Of a stretch of DNA of 64,000 bases, positions 53,188 through 62,585 are shown piece after piece; the stretch's first letter is position 1, and every line of letters starts with the position of its first letter. Under the pieces are notes generated by a model. The model had not been told where the DNA came from. It did no database searches and was given only the letters and a program-made list of their open reading frames with translations. The DNA comes from Neptunicella sp048268085. Its GTDB lineage: Bacteria > Pseudomonadota > Gammaproteobacteria > Enterobacterales > Alteromonadaceae. Made by a program: the position numbers and the translations under genes. Location: NCBI RefSeq assembly GCF_048268085.1, contig NZ_JBLWWF010000003.1, positions 124,001 to 188,000 of the forward strand. The letters are read 5' to 3'.

Positions 53188-53318
53188 AGGCAATAAAGAA
53201 TCTGTATAATTAGGAAAATTAAGCCGCGATTTTCACAGAAAATGAGTGCTTTATCTACCCTGAATTAATAAACCTCTTTGGCCTAAGCTAAGTGGTTAAA
53301 ATAAATCCGAATTTAAGC

Positions 53319-53347
53319 TTGCGGCTAAAATGTAGTTCGCGTACAAT
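53319..53347 (+). promoter_or_regulatory. Sigma-70 promoter of rplU-rpmA
   Basis: TTGCGG (53319-53324), a 17-base spacer and TACAAT (53342-53347) form a strong promoter ending 57 bases ahead of rplU. Confidence 0.75.
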
Positions 53348-53404
53348 TCGCGCCCTGTTTATGAATCGAATAGCGCCTGTATGGCGCAAAGAGCGGAGTT
53401 TAAT

Positions 53405-53716
53405 ATGTACGCGGTTTTCCAAAGTGGTGGTAAACAACACCGTGTGGCTGAAGGCCAAACCGTTCGTCTAGAGAAGATCGAAGTTGCGCCAGGTGAGTCT
53501 GTCGAGTTTGATAATATCTTGATGGTAAGTAATGGTGACGACGTAAAAATCGGCACTCCTTATGTTGACGGCGGGAAAGTAACAGCTGAAGTGGTTACTC
53601 ATGGTCGTGGTGATAAAATTAAAATTGTAAAATTTCGTCGCCGCAAACATTCTCGTAAGCAAATGGGCCACCGTCAGTGGTTCACTGAAGTCAAAATTAC
53701 TGGCATTAGCGCTTAA
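53405..53716 (+). CDS. rplU: 50S ribosomal protein L21
   Basis: A 103-residue large-subunit protein that binds 23S rRNA. It starts MYAVFQSGGKQHRVAEGQ and contains FRRRKHSRKQMGHRQWFTEVKI, the family signature. GGAG eight bases ahead selects the ATG at 53405 over an upstream frame start at 53381. It is followed by rpmA after 15 bases. Confidence 0.98.
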   Translation: MYAVFQSGGKQHRVAEGQTVRLEKIEVAPGESVEFDNILMVSNGDDVKIGTPYVDGGKVTAEVVTHGRGDKIKIVKFRRRKHSRKQMGHRQWFTEVKITGISA

Positions 53717-53731
53717 TAGGAGTACGTAAAG

Positions 53732-53989
53732 ATGGCACACAAAAAGGCGGGTGGTAGTACCCGGAACGGTCGTGACTCAGAAAGTAAACGTTTAGGTGTT
53801 AAGCGTTACGGTGGTGAGTCAGTATTGGCTGGTAATATTTTAGTTCGTCAACGTGGTACCAAATTCCACGCGGGTGACAATGTAGGTTTGGGTAAAGATC
53901 ACACTTTATTCGCTTTATCTGAAGGTAAAGTTAAGTTTGAAGTGAAAGGTCCTAAAAACCGTAAATTTATAAGTATTGTTGCTGAATAA
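53732..53989 (+). CDS. rpmA: 50S ribosomal protein L27
   Basis: An 85-residue protein near the peptidyl transferase centre. MAHKKAGGSTRNGRDSESKRLGVKRYGG is the L27 start, without the cleavable extension seen in firmicutes. TAGGAG precedes it. It is cotranscribed with rplU and followed by a terminator, with obgE downstream. Confidence 0.98.
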   Translation: MAHKKAGGSTRNGRDSESKRLGVKRYGGESVLAGNILVRQRGTKFHAGDNVGLGKDHTLFALSEGKVKFEVKGPKNRKFISIVAE

Positions 53990-54012
53990 GCCTTATTTAT
54001 AAAAGTGTTTTT

Positions 54013-54039
54013 AAAAACCCCGCTCTTGCGGGGTTTTTT
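54013..54039 (+). terminator. Intrinsic terminator after rpmA
   Basis: CCCCGC (54018-54023) and GCGGGG (54028-54033) with a TCTT loop, five A ahead and six T behind. Confidence 0.9.
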
Positions 54040-54176
54040 ATGTCTAGCAATGGACGATATGCCATAGCAATCGGTCACGTGGCTGGATGATTGCCGGCTT
54101 ATTTAAAGTCGGCAAAGTTGATCAGAATAGTTTTAGGTTCATAATCAAATACCTGAGACAGGCAATAAGGTGCAGC

Positions 54177-55337
54177 ATGAAATTTGTAGATGAAGCTGAT
54201 ATTCGAGTCGAAGCCGGTGACGGTGGTAACGGTATCGTCAGTTTTCGACGGGAAAAATACATTCCCAAAGGTGGTCCTGATGGTGGTGATGGTGGCGACG
54301 GCGGCAGTGTTTATCTGGTTGCTGATGAAAACCTGAATACTCTCATCGATTATCGCTTTGAACGTTTTCATCGTGCCGAACGTGGTCAAAATGGTCAACG
54401 TACCAATTGTACCGGAAAAGGTGGTAGTGATTTGGAAGTGCTGGTGCCGGTAGGGACCCGTGCCACTGATATGGATACCGGTGAAGTGCTTGGCGACTTA
54501 ATGGCGCATCAACAAAGATTGTTGGTGGCTAAAGGCGGCTTCCACGGTTTAGGTAATGCTCGTTTTAAGAGTAGTACTAACCGGACACCAAGACAGAAAT
54601 CCAACGGCACTCCCGGGGATATTCGTAACCTTAAACTGGAATTAATGTTGCTGGCCGATGTAGGGTTGTTAGGGCTACCCAATGCTGGAAAATCCACGTT
54701 TATCCGTTCCGTATCCGCTGCCAAACCGAAAGTTGCTGATTATCCATTTACCACATTAGTACCGAATCTGGGTGTGGTTCGCTTAGAGAATCAGCGTAGT
54801 TTTGTGATTGCCGACATTCCCGGTTTGATTGAAGGTGCAGCAGATGGTGCCGGATTAGGTATCCAATTTTTAAAGCATCTTGAACGGTGCCGAGTCCTGT
54901 TACATCTAATAGATGTTTTGCCCGCAGACGGCAGTGATCCTGTAACCAATGCACAGGCCATTATTGGTGAGCTGGAGAAATATAATCCGGCTTTGGCAGC
55001 TAAACCACGTTGGATAATATTTAACAAGGTGGACTTATTGTTACCTGAGGAAGCAGAGGAAGTCTGTCAGAAAGTATTAACTGCATTGGATTGGCAGCAG
55101 CCGCATTTCCAAATGGCGGCACTGCAAAAGCAGGGCACTGAAGAGTTAACTCGTGCCGTTATGGATTTCATTGATACCTTGCCAGTTGAAAGTGTTGCTC
55201 CTCAAACGCCGGAAGAAATTGAATTCAAATGGGATAATTATCATAAACAAGTTATCTCAGATGAGCCGTTTGATGACGACGATGATGATGATTTTGATGA
55301 CGACGATTATGATGTTGAAGTTATTTATCAAAAATAG
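54177..55337 (+). CDS. obgE: GTPase ObgE/CgtA
   Basis: Essential GTPase of late 50S assembly and stress signalling, 386 residues. The glycine-rich Obg domain reads MKFVDEADIRVEAGDGGNGIVSFRREKYIPKGGPDGG. The G domain has LPNAGKSTF (G1), DYPFTT (G2), DIPGLIEGA (G3) and FNKVDLL (G4). The C-terminus is a highly acidic tail with runs of aspartate (DDDDDDDFDDDD), as in other proteobacterial Obg proteins. AAGG ahead selects the ATG at 54177; the earlier ATG at 54087 adds sequence unlike the family. folA follows almost at once. Confidence 0.97.
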   Translation: MKFVDEADIRVEAGDGGNGIVSFRREKYIPKGGPDGGDGGDGGSVYLVADENLNTLIDYRFERFHRAERGQNGQRTNCTGKGGSDLEVLVPVGTRATDMDTGEVLGDLMAHQQRLLVAKGGFHGLGNARFKSSTNRTPRQKSNGTPGDIRNLKLELMLLADVGLLGLPNAGKSTFIRSVSAAKPKVADYPFTTLVPNLGVVRLENQRSFVIADIPGLIEGAADGAGLGIQFLKHLERCRVLLHLIDVLPADGSDPVTNAQAIIGELEKYNPALAAKPRWIIFNKVDLLLPEEAEEVCQKVLTALDWQQPHFQMAALQKQGTEELTRAVMDFIDTLPVESVAPQTPEEIEFKWDNYHKQVISDEPFDDDDDDDFDDDDYDVEVIYQK

Positions 55338-55351
55338 TCGTGAGAAGTAAC

Positions 55352-55840
55352 ATGCTAATTTCAATGATTGCCGCGATGGCCAATAACCGCATTATTGGTT
55401 TGGATAATCAAATGCCTTGGCATTTACCTGCGGATTTAAAGCACTTTAAGGCCACGACTTTGGGCAAGCCGGTAGTGATGGGGCGTAAAACTTACCAATC
55501 GATTGGTAAAGCCTTGCCAGGTCGGTTAAATATAGTGATTAGTCGTGATCCGTCGTTTAAACCAGATGACGCCACCGTGGTTGCAGGACCAGAACAAGCC
55601 TTAATGGTTGCTGGACCTGTTGATGAAGTGATGATTATTGGTGGAGGAACGGTCTATCAACATTTTTTACCATTATGTCAGCGACTTTATATTACAGAAA
55701 TTGAGTTAAACGTAGATGGTGATACCCAATTTCCTGATTACCAAACAGCCGCCACATGGCAGCAAATTGAGTGTCAGGAATATAGTGCCGACGATAAAAA
55801 TCCTTACGCTTATCGGTTTGTGACATTGCAACGTCAATAA
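55352..55840 (+). CDS. folA: Dihydrofolate reductase
   Basis: Reduces dihydrofolate with NADPH. The 162 residues carry the N-terminal ISMIAAMANNRIIGLDNQMPWHLPADLKHFK with the catalytic aspartate in PADLKHF, KPVVMGRKTYQSIGKALPGRLNIVISR, and VMIIGGGTVYQHFLP. The ATG at 55352 aligns with E. coli FolA; a GTG at 55340 would add four residues. It follows obgE by 14 bases and may share its transcript. A 7-bp tandem repeat begins six bases after its stop. Confidence 0.97.
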   Translation: MLISMIAAMANNRIIGLDNQMPWHLPADLKHFKATTLGKPVVMGRKTYQSIGKALPGRLNIVISRDPSFKPDDATVVAGPEQALMVAGPVDEVMIIGGGTVYQHFLPLCQRLYITEIELNVDGDTQFPDYQTAATWQQIECQEYSADDKNPYAYRFVTLQRQ

Positions 55841-55846
55841 TATTCT

Positions 55847-55940
55847 GAGCTACGAGCTACGAGCTACGAGCTACGAGCTACGAGCTACGAGCTACGAGCT
55901 ACGAGCTACGAGCTACGAGCTACGAGCTACGAGCTACGAG
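55847..55940. repeat. Tandem repeat, 7-bp unit GAGCTAC, 13.4 copies
   Basis: Perfect head-to-tail copies of GAGCTAC cover 94 bases in the convergent gap between folA and a chemoreceptor gene. The unit is not a multiple of three and contains the palindrome AGCT. A reverse-complement fragment TAGCTCGT lies beyond the terminator at about 56008-56015. No spacers are present, so it is not a CRISPR. Copy number is likely variable between strains. Confidence 0.97.
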
Positions 55941-55971
55941 TTTCGGGCTCCAAATGTTTATCTAAATCTAT

Positions 55972-56004
55972 AAAAAAATCCCGCTAATTTAGCGGGATTT
56001 TTGT
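55972..56004. terminator. Bidirectional intrinsic terminator
   Basis: ATCCCGCT (55978-55985) and AGCGGGAT (55991-55998) with a 5-base loop, seven A on one side and T-rich sequence on the other, between folA and the convergent chemoreceptor gene. Confidence 0.88.
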
Positions 56005-56031
56005 TTTTAGCTCGTGACTGTTGTCGAGTGG

Positions 56032-58059
56032 CTACACTCGGAACTGGCGTATAGACTCTTGTAATTCTTCGGCCAATTTCGCCACTTCATGGCTGGAGTC
56101 AGAAGTTTGTTCGGCACCTTGTACAGTATGTTCAGCAATTGACACAATACTTTCCAGTTTCTCACTAATTTCCTGAGATACCTGGTTTTGCTCACGGGCA
56201 GATTGCTCAATTTGAGCACTGACGTCGTAAGCTTTATGCACCGCATCGGTAATTGAATTGAGTGCTTGTGCTGCGGTTTCGGTTTGGCCAACACATAACT
56301 CAGTCTGTTTTTTACCTTGCTGCATTACGGATACGGCTTTTTCCGCTCCAGCTTGTAGCATTTCAATCATGGCGTGGATTTCTTGAGTTGATTCCTGAGT
56401 GCGACTAGCCAGTGTTCTGACTTCATCTGCTACCACGGCAAAGCCTCGGCCTTGTTCGCCGGCACGGGCAGCTTCTATCGCTGCATTCAGGGCTAACAGG
56501 TTGGTTTGATCTGCGACTCCACGGATAACATCCAAAATTCCACCAATGCTAGCGCTGTCCTGATGTAGCTTATTAATCACATCGGCTGCTGCTTCGACTT
56601 CGCGCGCCAAATCCAGTATGGTATTTTTGTTTTCTTCAGAAATTTTCTTAACTCGTTCTGCTTCGTTGTCTGCATTACGAATTTGATTCAAGGTATCTTC
56701 CGCATTTTGGGTAACTAATTCAGACGTGCTGTTCATTTCTGCGGTAGCGGTGGCTACTTGAGCAACCTGAGATTTCTGTTCCTGAATCGAGTTGGTTGTC
56801 TCCATCGTCACCGCTGAGGTTTCCTCAGAAGCAGCGGCTAATTGAGTGGCACGAGAGCTGATACCCGCAATGAGTTCTTTCAGGCTATCAACCAAATTAT
56901 TACAGTTAGTCGCTAATGTACCGAATTCATCGTCAGAAGAGTCATCCAGTTTTTGTGTCAGATCACCGCTCGATACTACTTTTAGCATATCGTTAACTTT
57001 GTTTAACGGAACGGTAATCGCACGGACACTAAAAGTTGAAATAAAGAAAGCTGCTATAGCGGAAATAATCATTGCCGTATAGGTAACCATTGTGCCGCTG
57101 CTCACGGAATCGTTTACTAGTGTTTTGATTTGTTGAGATTTTTGATCAGCTAAATCCAGTAACTTATCAATATCGGTAATGGCCGTAATGATGTTGTTTT
57201 CAGAGTCGGCTAGCGCCTTTTCTGCGGCGATCTGCTGGTTCAAACGATTGACCTGGCTTTTTACCAACCCGTTAGGGCCATTCAGTGTCTGGCTTAGTGA
57301 AGCGATCATCTCATTTACATCAGACAACATCCCGGTAGAGTCATTCCCGCCCGCAGCTTGGGTAATGGCTTGATGTTTTTCCAGCACATCGGTCATTTTG
57401 ATTTTTAATTCATTACCAACAGTTTCTGCTTTTGTCAGCGTTTTGGCTTTGGAATAATCAGTACTGACAGCCACCAATGACATCAGATTGGTTTCCATAT
57501 CTTCGCCAATTTTAGCGGCTTTAGCTAATGCAGCATTAGACTGTACTGCATCGGAATCAGAGAAATCGAGTAACAATGTTGACGTATCTTCGGTATTTTC
57601 TTCAATCGTTGCAATCTGCTCACTAATCGCTCTGGCGCTTTCTAGGTCGGCTTTACGGTTATCAAACATCTTGGCTACATTGGCTTTATATTGTTGATAA
57701 ACCTTGCTGACGACTTCCAGTGATTGATTTAATTGCGGTTGGTCGGCGACGACTGACTTTAAATTGGTCAATTTGCTTTCAAACTCGGCTTGGCTAGTTT
57801 GAAAGGCACTTAATTCTTGATTCAATAACGTCAAATCGGTTTCGTAAAAACCTGTGATAGTCAGCTTGCTCAAGGTTAAAAAATTGACTTTTAATTGATT
57901 GCTGCCAGATACCGTGGGCAGTGCCAGTGAGTTAACTTCTTCAGTGGCTGAGTCAATCGAACTTAAATTGACTAGCGAGGAGATACTAATGGCAAATAAT
58001 AAGAGGGTAATAATTAAGAACCCACCAAATACTCGCATTGCTACCGTAATTTTCATCAA
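56032..58059 (-). CDS. Methyl-accepting chemotaxis protein
   Basis: A 675-residue inner-membrane chemoreceptor. Helix 1 (about 8-30: VFGGFLIITLLLFAISISSLVNL) and helix 2 (about 330-352: YTAMIISAIAAFFISTFSV) bound a periplasmic sensor of about 300 residues that is almost all helical, so it is a long helical-bundle sensor type. A HAMP domain follows (about 353-405), then the signalling hairpin, with the conserved tip GVADQTNLLALNAAIEAARAGEQGRGFAVVADEVRTLA. There is no C-terminal NWETF-type tether. The ligand is not predictable. It stands alone; no chemotaxis kinase genes are nearby. Confidence 0.95.
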   Translation of the reverse strand: MMKITVAMRVFGGFLIITLLLFAISISSLVNLSSIDSATEEVNSLALPTVSGSNQLKVNFLTLSKLTITGFYETDLTLLNQELSAFQTSQAEFESKLTNLKSVVADQPQLNQSLEVVSKVYQQYKANVAKMFDNRKADLESARAISEQIATIEENTEDTSTLLLDFSDSDAVQSNAALAKAAKIGEDMETNLMSLVAVSTDYSKAKTLTKAETVGNELKIKMTDVLEKHQAITQAAGGNDSTGMLSDVNEMIASLSQTLNGPNGLVKSQVNRLNQQIAAEKALADSENNIITAITDIDKLLDLADQKSQQIKTLVNDSVSSGTMVTYTAMIISAIAAFFISTFSVRAITVPLNKVNDMLKVVSSGDLTQKLDDSSDDEFGTLATNCNNLVDSLKELIAGISSRATQLAAASEETSAVTMETTNSIQEQKSQVAQVATATAEMNSTSELVTQNAEDTLNQIRNADNEAERVKKISEENKNTILDLAREVEAAADVINKLHQDSASIGGILDVIRGVADQTNLLALNAAIEAARAGEQGRGFAVVADEVRTLASRTQESTQEIHAMIEMLQAGAEKAVSVMQQGKKQTELCVGQTETAAQALNSITDAVHKAYDVSAQIEQSAREQNQVSQEISEKLESIVSIAEHTVQGAEQTSDSSHEVAKLAEELQESIRQFRV

Positions 58060-58279
58060 TACTCCTGATATTCGTTACTAGTTTATAAAAAATAGTTGTA
58101 GATATTACAATTATTCGGCCACTAAATGAAGGTTTACCCGCTATTTGACAATTGTTCGTCGAGGATAAACCCGCAACTCATTGTATCGGCAAGTTATTTT
58201 GAATCTTTACTATTTAACTTGAATAGACTGGTTAGCTCTTACAGCGCAGTTTTAGGCATTGGACGGGGTTAAACTGCTT

Positions 58280-59083
58280 TTAGTTTACAGAATAATACTG
58301 ATCAGTTTCTAATTTAAGCAAGGTTAGTTGGTTGCCCCAAATACAACCTGTATCTAATGCAATATGTTGTTTTGAATCTGTCACCCCGAGTAACGCGGCC
58401 CAGTGGCCAAACAGTATTTTTTGATGTTTTTTCAGCTTTTGAGCGGGATGTTTAAACCAGGGCAAGAGATTTTTTGGGGCATCTTGCAATGAGGCTTTGA
58501 CTGAAAAGTTTAATTCATTCTTGAGTGTTACAAAGCGCATTCTGGTCATGGCATTGATAATAAACCGACTACGCTCGATTCCCTCTAACTTATCAGACCA
58601 TTGCGTTGGTGTATTGGCATACATTTGTGCTAGTAAAGTTATCCATTCTGGCGATTGTAAACGCTCACTGACTTCTTTGCTTAACTTGACCGCCTGTTTA
58701 ATCGTCCAACCCGGGTAAAGACCAGCATGCACTAGTAAGTGACCCTTACATATTTTTTGGGCTAACGGCTTTTTTCGTAACCATTTAACAATGAGGGGCA
58801 ACTCTGGCGCATCAAGTAATTGATTAAATCCGTATTCTGCTTTGTTGCTTTTAAGTTGTTGGCTAACGGCTAAAAAATGTAAATCATGATTACCTAATAC
58901 ACAGTCAAAACTGTCGCCCAGTGCCATTAAGTATTGAAGCGTCTGAAGGGCTTCTGGCCCCCGGCCGATTAAATCACCGACGGCCCATAATTTATCTTGC
59001 TGAGGATCAAAGTTGGCTTTATCGAGTAGTTTTTTAAGGGGAGTAAAGCAGGCTTGTATATCCCCTACGATAAAATTCGCCAC
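58280..59083 (-). CDS. apaH: Bis(5'-nucleosyl)-tetraphosphatase, symmetrical
   Basis: Hydrolyses Ap4A to two ADP. The 267 residues contain the metallophosphatase motifs VGDIQACFTPL, AVGDLIGRGPEAL and VLGNHDLHFLA, plus LLVHAGLYPGW and FGHWAALLG. It is the last gene of the surA-pdxA-ksgA-apaG-apaH unit, 13 bases after apaG. Its usual second residues (ATYLIGDVHGC) read ANFIVGDIQAC here, a mild drift. Confidence 0.96.
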   Translation of the reverse strand: MANFIVGDIQACFTPLKKLLDKANFDPQQDKLWAVGDLIGRGPEALQTLQYLMALGDSFDCVLGNHDLHFLAVSQQLKSNKAEYGFNQLLDAPELPLIVKWLRKKPLAQKICKGHLLVHAGLYPGWTIKQAVKLSKEVSERLQSPEWITLLAQMYANTPTQWSDKLEGIERSRFIINAMTRMRFVTLKNELNFSVKASLQDAPKNLLPWFKHPAQKLKKHQKILFGHWAALLGVTDSKQHIALDTGCIWGNQLTLLKLETDQYYSVN

Positions 59084-59096
59084 TTCGGATGCCCGG

Positions 59097-59480
59097 TTAG
59101 TTAATTAAGCTGGGAACAGCCAGGCTGAACAGGGGAATAGGAGCCTGAAACACTGAACCATCAGGTCGTTGCATTTCATAAAAACCTTGCATGCTACCTA
59201 CCGGAGTATCAAGAATCGCACCACTATTATACTGATGTGTGTGTCCGGGGGCGATATGGGGTTGTTCACCGACGACTCCTGGCCCACTGACTTCGCTGGC
59301 TTTGCCATTGCCATCGGTGATGAGCCAATAACGATTCAGTAATTGCACGCTTTGTGAGCCGTTATTTTCAATCGAGATAAAGTAAGCGAAAGCATACTTG
59401 CCTTCTTCTGCTACAGGATGATCGGCTAAAAACGCGGTTTTAACGCTAATATTGATGTCGTTTTCGGTCGTTTGAGTCAC
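59097..59480 (-). CDS. apaG: ApaG protein
   Basis: A 127-residue fibronectin-III-like beta-sandwich protein of unclear role. Marks are YAFAYFISIENNGSQSVQLLNRYWLITDGNGKASEVSGPGVVGEQPHIAPGHTHQYNSG and MQGFYEM. The ATG overlaps the ksgA stop by four bases (ATGA), so it is translationally coupled. The order ksgA-apaG-apaH is conserved in many gammaproteobacteria. Confidence 0.96.
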   Translation of the reverse strand: MTQTTENDINISVKTAFLADHPVAEEGKYAFAYFISIENNGSQSVQLLNRYWLITDGNGKASEVSGPGVVGEQPHIAPGHTHQYNSGAILDTPVGSMQGFYEMQRPDGSVFQAPIPLFSLAVPSLIN

Positions 59481-60286
59481 GTGTTTGATTCTTTTTGGTG
59501 AATAAAGTTGGCCAGCGCAGCGTAGTCAGCTAAAGACAAGTTTTCTGCTCGTAGTTCAGGATTAATACCGAGCTGTAGGATTTCCGCTTCGCTGAGCTCT
59601 TTCTTCAAACTGTTACGCAGGGTTTTACGCCGTTGGTTAAATGCGGCAGCACATACCTGGTTTAATAATGCCTCATTGCTAACCGGATAGGGTTTAGTCT
59701 GATGGGGAATTAATCGCACCACGGCTGAATCGACTTTAGGTGGTGGATTAAAGGCCCCAGGTGGGACATGGATAACCGGAATAACCTGACAATGATATTG
59801 CGCCATCACGGATAAGCGCCCGTAATTTTTGTTACCTGGTGTGGCGGCGAGTCGGTTTACCACCTCTTTTTGCAACATAAAGTGCATATCCTGGACTTTG
59901 TCAGCAAAACTGAACAGATGAAACATTAGTGGCGTAGAAATGTTGTAAGGCAAATTGCCAAATACCCGGATTGGTCGCCCGGCTTGGATCAATTGATTAA
60001 AGTCGTATTTTAGTGCATCGGCTTCTATAACATTGAGTTTGCTGGCAATAAAAGGATGGGTTTTCAGACGTTTGGCTAAATCCCTATCCAGCTCTATTAC
60101 ATTTAATTGATCAATTAACTCGCAGACCGGTTCGGTTAACGCGCCCAAGCCTGGTCCAATTTCCACCATAGTTTGCTCGCGAGTTGGGGCAATAGCTGAC
60201 ACAATTTGATCGATCACATATTGGTCGTGTAAAAAGTTCTGACCAAAACGTTTTCTGGCGGTATGTCCCAGATGGGTTTTACTCAC
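59477..60286 (-). CDS. rsmA: 16S rRNA (adenine1518/1519-N6)-dimethyltransferase
   Basis: KsgA/RsmA dimethylates A1518 and A1519 of 16S rRNA late in 30S assembly. The 269 residues carry RKRFGQNFLHDQYVI, the SAM-binding VEIGPGLGALTEPV, the catalytic FGNLPYNISTPLMFHL (NLPY) and FNQRRKTLRNSLK. It overlaps pdxA upstream and apaG downstream by four bases each. Confidence 0.97.
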   Translation of the reverse strand: MSKTHLGHTARKRFGQNFLHDQYVIDQIVSAIAPTREQTMVEIGPGLGALTEPVCELIDQLNVIELDRDLAKRLKTHPFIASKLNVIEADALKYDFNQLIQAGRPIRVFGNLPYNISTPLMFHLFSFADKVQDMHFMLQKEVVNRLAATPGNKNYGRLSVMAQYHCQVIPVIHVPPGAFNPPPKVDSAVVRLIPHQTKPYPVSNEALLNQVCAAAFNQRRKTLRNSLKKELSEAEILQLGINPELRAENLSLADYAALANFIHQKESNT

Positions 60287-61260
60287 AGTTTTTTCTCCGC
60301 CAGTTCAATGGCTTGCTGTAGTGCATAGATAAAACTTCCGCAATCGGCTTGTCCGCTGCCGGCCAAATCCAGCGCAGTGCCATGATCAACCGAGGTGCGA
60401 ATAAAAGGCAAGCCTAAGGTGATATTGACCGACGCCCCAAAGCCTTTGTACTTTAATACCGGTAAGCCTTGATCGTGATACATCGCCAGAATGGCATCAG
60501 CCTGTTGCATGTATTTAGGTTGAAACAAACTATCCGCAGGTAATGGACCGGTGAGGTTAATACCTTCACTGCGCAAGGCGTCTAGGGTTGGAATAATCAC
60601 ATCCAGCTCTTCGCGGCCAATATGGCCATCTTCGCCCGCATGAGGATTCAGTCCACAGACATAGATATGAGGTTGCTCAATCGCAAATTTCTGTTTTAGG
60701 TCATGATTCACAATCCCGATGACTTTGCGTAATCTGTCTTCGGTAATGGCTCGGGAAACATAAGCTAACGGAATATGGGTGGTTGCCAAAACGACTCGCA
60801 AGCCTTCGGTAGCTAACATCATTACCACATCTGTGGTATTCGACTGCATGGCAAAATACTCGGTATGACCACTGAAGGAAATACCGGCCTGATTGATAAT
60901 ACCTTTATGCACCGGACCGGTGACGACCGCATCAAAATCACCACGAATATTTTGTTCACAAGCCTGGCGCAGTGTTTCCACTACATATTGACCATTATCA
61001 GAATTTAACTGTCCCGCCACTACGGTTGAATGCAGTGGAATATCCACTACAAATAACTCGCCTTGCGCCTGTATCGCATCTTGCTGGTGATAATCGTGCA
61101 ATACAATACTACGATTCAGTAATTTAGCGCGTTCAAGCAGCAACGCTTTGTTAGCAAATACCACCAGTTGCACGGGCCACTTTTGTTGCGCGAGTTCAAT
61201 TACCAGATCAGGACCGATTCCTGCCGGTTCTCCCGGTGTAATGGCAATTTTCAAAGTCAT
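60283..61260 (-). CDS. pdxA: 4-hydroxythreonine-4-phosphate dehydrogenase
   Basis: An NAD-dependent step in the DXP-dependent route to pyridoxal phosphate. The 325 residues contain ITPGEPAGIGPDLV, VTGPVHKGIINQAGISFSGHTEYFA with metal and substrate histidines, GLNPHAGEDGHIGREE, and AMYHDQGLPVLKYKGFG. It lies 25 bases after surA and overlaps ksgA by four bases, a standard gammaproteobacterial order. Confidence 0.97.
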   Translation of the reverse strand: MTLKIAITPGEPAGIGPDLVIELAQQKWPVQLVVFANKALLLERAKLLNRSIVLHDYHQQDAIQAQGELFVVDIPLHSTVVAGQLNSDNGQYVVETLRQACEQNIRGDFDAVVTGPVHKGIINQAGISFSGHTEYFAMQSNTTDVVMMLATEGLRVVLATTHIPLAYVSRAITEDRLRKVIGIVNHDLKQKFAIEQPHIYVCGLNPHAGEDGHIGREELDVIIPTLDALRSEGINLTGPLPADSLFQPKYMQQADAILAMYHDQGLPVLKYKGFGASVNITLGLPFIRTSVDHGTALDLAGSGQADCGSFIYALQQAIELAEKKL

Positions 61261-61285
61261 ATTATCTAACCTGAACTTGGGATAA

Positions 61286-62575
61286 TTAGTTCGGTGCGTT
61301 CACAATCTCAATATACGCTTCATCGCGTATTTCACGCATCCAGGCGTCACTTTCTTCGGCAAACTTACGATTAAACAATAACTGATAAGCTTTGTCCTGT
61401 TTACGCTTTTCACTGGCATCTTCAACACGACGATCAATCAGTTGGGCCAAGTGCCAGCCAAACTGTGAACGAAACGGCATTGAATATTCGTCTTTATCCA
61501 GCTGGCTAAGCGCATCTTTAAACGCGGGAGCATATACTTCTGGATCTGCCCAGCCTAATTCTCCGCCTTTTAAGGCTGTGCCAGGATCTTCGGAATATTT
61601 TTTAGCTGTTTCGGCAAAATCAATTTCACCAGCGATGAGTTTTTTGCGGAACTCAAGTAGCATGCTTTCGGCTTTTTTATCGCTAAGAATAACGGAGGGT
61701 TTGATCAATATATGACGTGCATTAACCTGGGTCACTTCCACTTTTTGTTGACCACGAATATCCATAATTTTCAGAATATGAAATCCTGCACCACTGCGAA
61801 TAGGGCCAATTAAATCGCCTTTCTGTTTCCCCTGAATGGCTTCAGCAAAGAGAGTGGGCATGGCATTGACGTTTAACCAACCCAAATCACCACCTTCCAA
61901 CGCGTTGGAACCGGCTGATGATGCTACTGCAATTTTGCCAAAATCAGAGCCATTGTTTAACAGTTCTAAAACTTTGTCGGCGCGCCCTCGTTCTTGCTCT
62001 ACATCTTCAGGTGTGGGCTGTGATGGCAGTCCGATCAAAATATGGCCCAGATGATATTCAACTTGTTCTTCACCTTGTTGATCCATTAATTTGGTCAGGC
62101 TTTCTACTTCTTGCGGAGTAATATAGATTCGACGACGCACGTTGGCGCGACGGACTTCACCGGTAATCAGTTCTTTGCGGACTTCCTCGCGGTAGTTATC
62201 GTAGCTGATGCCCTCCTTTTTAAGGTTTGCATTCAACTGTTCCATGGTTTGGCCTTCTTCTTTGGCCATGTTGGCAATGGTTTGCTCCAATTGAGGATCG
62301 CTGACCTGGATACCCATTCGGTCTGCCATTTGCATTTGCAAGCTGGTTAGGATCAAGCGTTCAATGGCTTGGGTACGTAGTACTTTATCGCTAGGTAATT
62401 GTTGATCATTGGTTAACGCATTGCGTTTTACCGTATTAATCAATTCATCAATTTCGCTTTCCAGTACGACACCCTGATTAACGATTACTGCAACTCGATC
62501 CAGTTCTTCAACCTTGGCTGCAGAATGGAAAGAAATAAATGCCATCAAGGCTAGACTTGCGAATTTCAATTTCAT
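61286..62575 (-). CDS. surA: Periplasmic chaperone and peptidyl-prolyl isomerase SurA
   Basis: Escorts outer-membrane proteins such as LptD. The ATG at 62575 gives a 429-residue precursor with signal peptide KLKFASLALMAFISFHSAA; a second ATG at 62593 would add six residues and overlap lptD by eight bases, and cannot be excluded. The N-terminal SurA domain reads LDRVAVIVNQGVVLESEIDELINTVK. Two parvulin domains follow (about 170-270 with EYHLGHILIGLP, and about 285-385 with NARHILIKPSVIL). It lies directly after lptD, its best-known client. Confidence 0.95.
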   Translation of the reverse strand: MKLKFASLALMAFISFHSAAKVEELDRVAVIVNQGVVLESEIDELINTVKRNALTNDQQLPSDKVLRTQAIERLILTSLQMQMADRMGIQVSDPQLEQTIANMAKEEGQTMEQLNANLKKEGISYDNYREEVRKELITGEVRRANVRRRIYITPQEVESLTKLMDQQGEEQVEYHLGHILIGLPSQPTPEDVEQERGRADKVLELLNNGSDFGKIAVASSAGSNALEGGDLGWLNVNAMPTLFAEAIQGKQKGDLIGPIRSGAGFHILKIMDIRGQQKVEVTQVNARHILIKPSVILSDKKAESMLLEFRKKLIAGEIDFAETAKKYSEDPGTALKGGELGWADPEVYAPAFKDALSQLDKDEYSMPFRSQFGWHLAQLIDRRVEDASEKRKQDKAYQLLFNRKFAEESDAWMREIRDEAYIEIVNAPN

Positions 62576-62585
62576 ACTTTTTGTT

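Noticed and set aside
54360..54372. AACGTTTTCATCG resembling a LacI half operator
   Set aside because: Inside the obgE coding region, encoding conserved residues; no promoter role expected.
55847..55940. Possible CRISPR array
   Set aside because: Copies are contiguous 7-mers with no spacers, so it is a simple tandem repeat.
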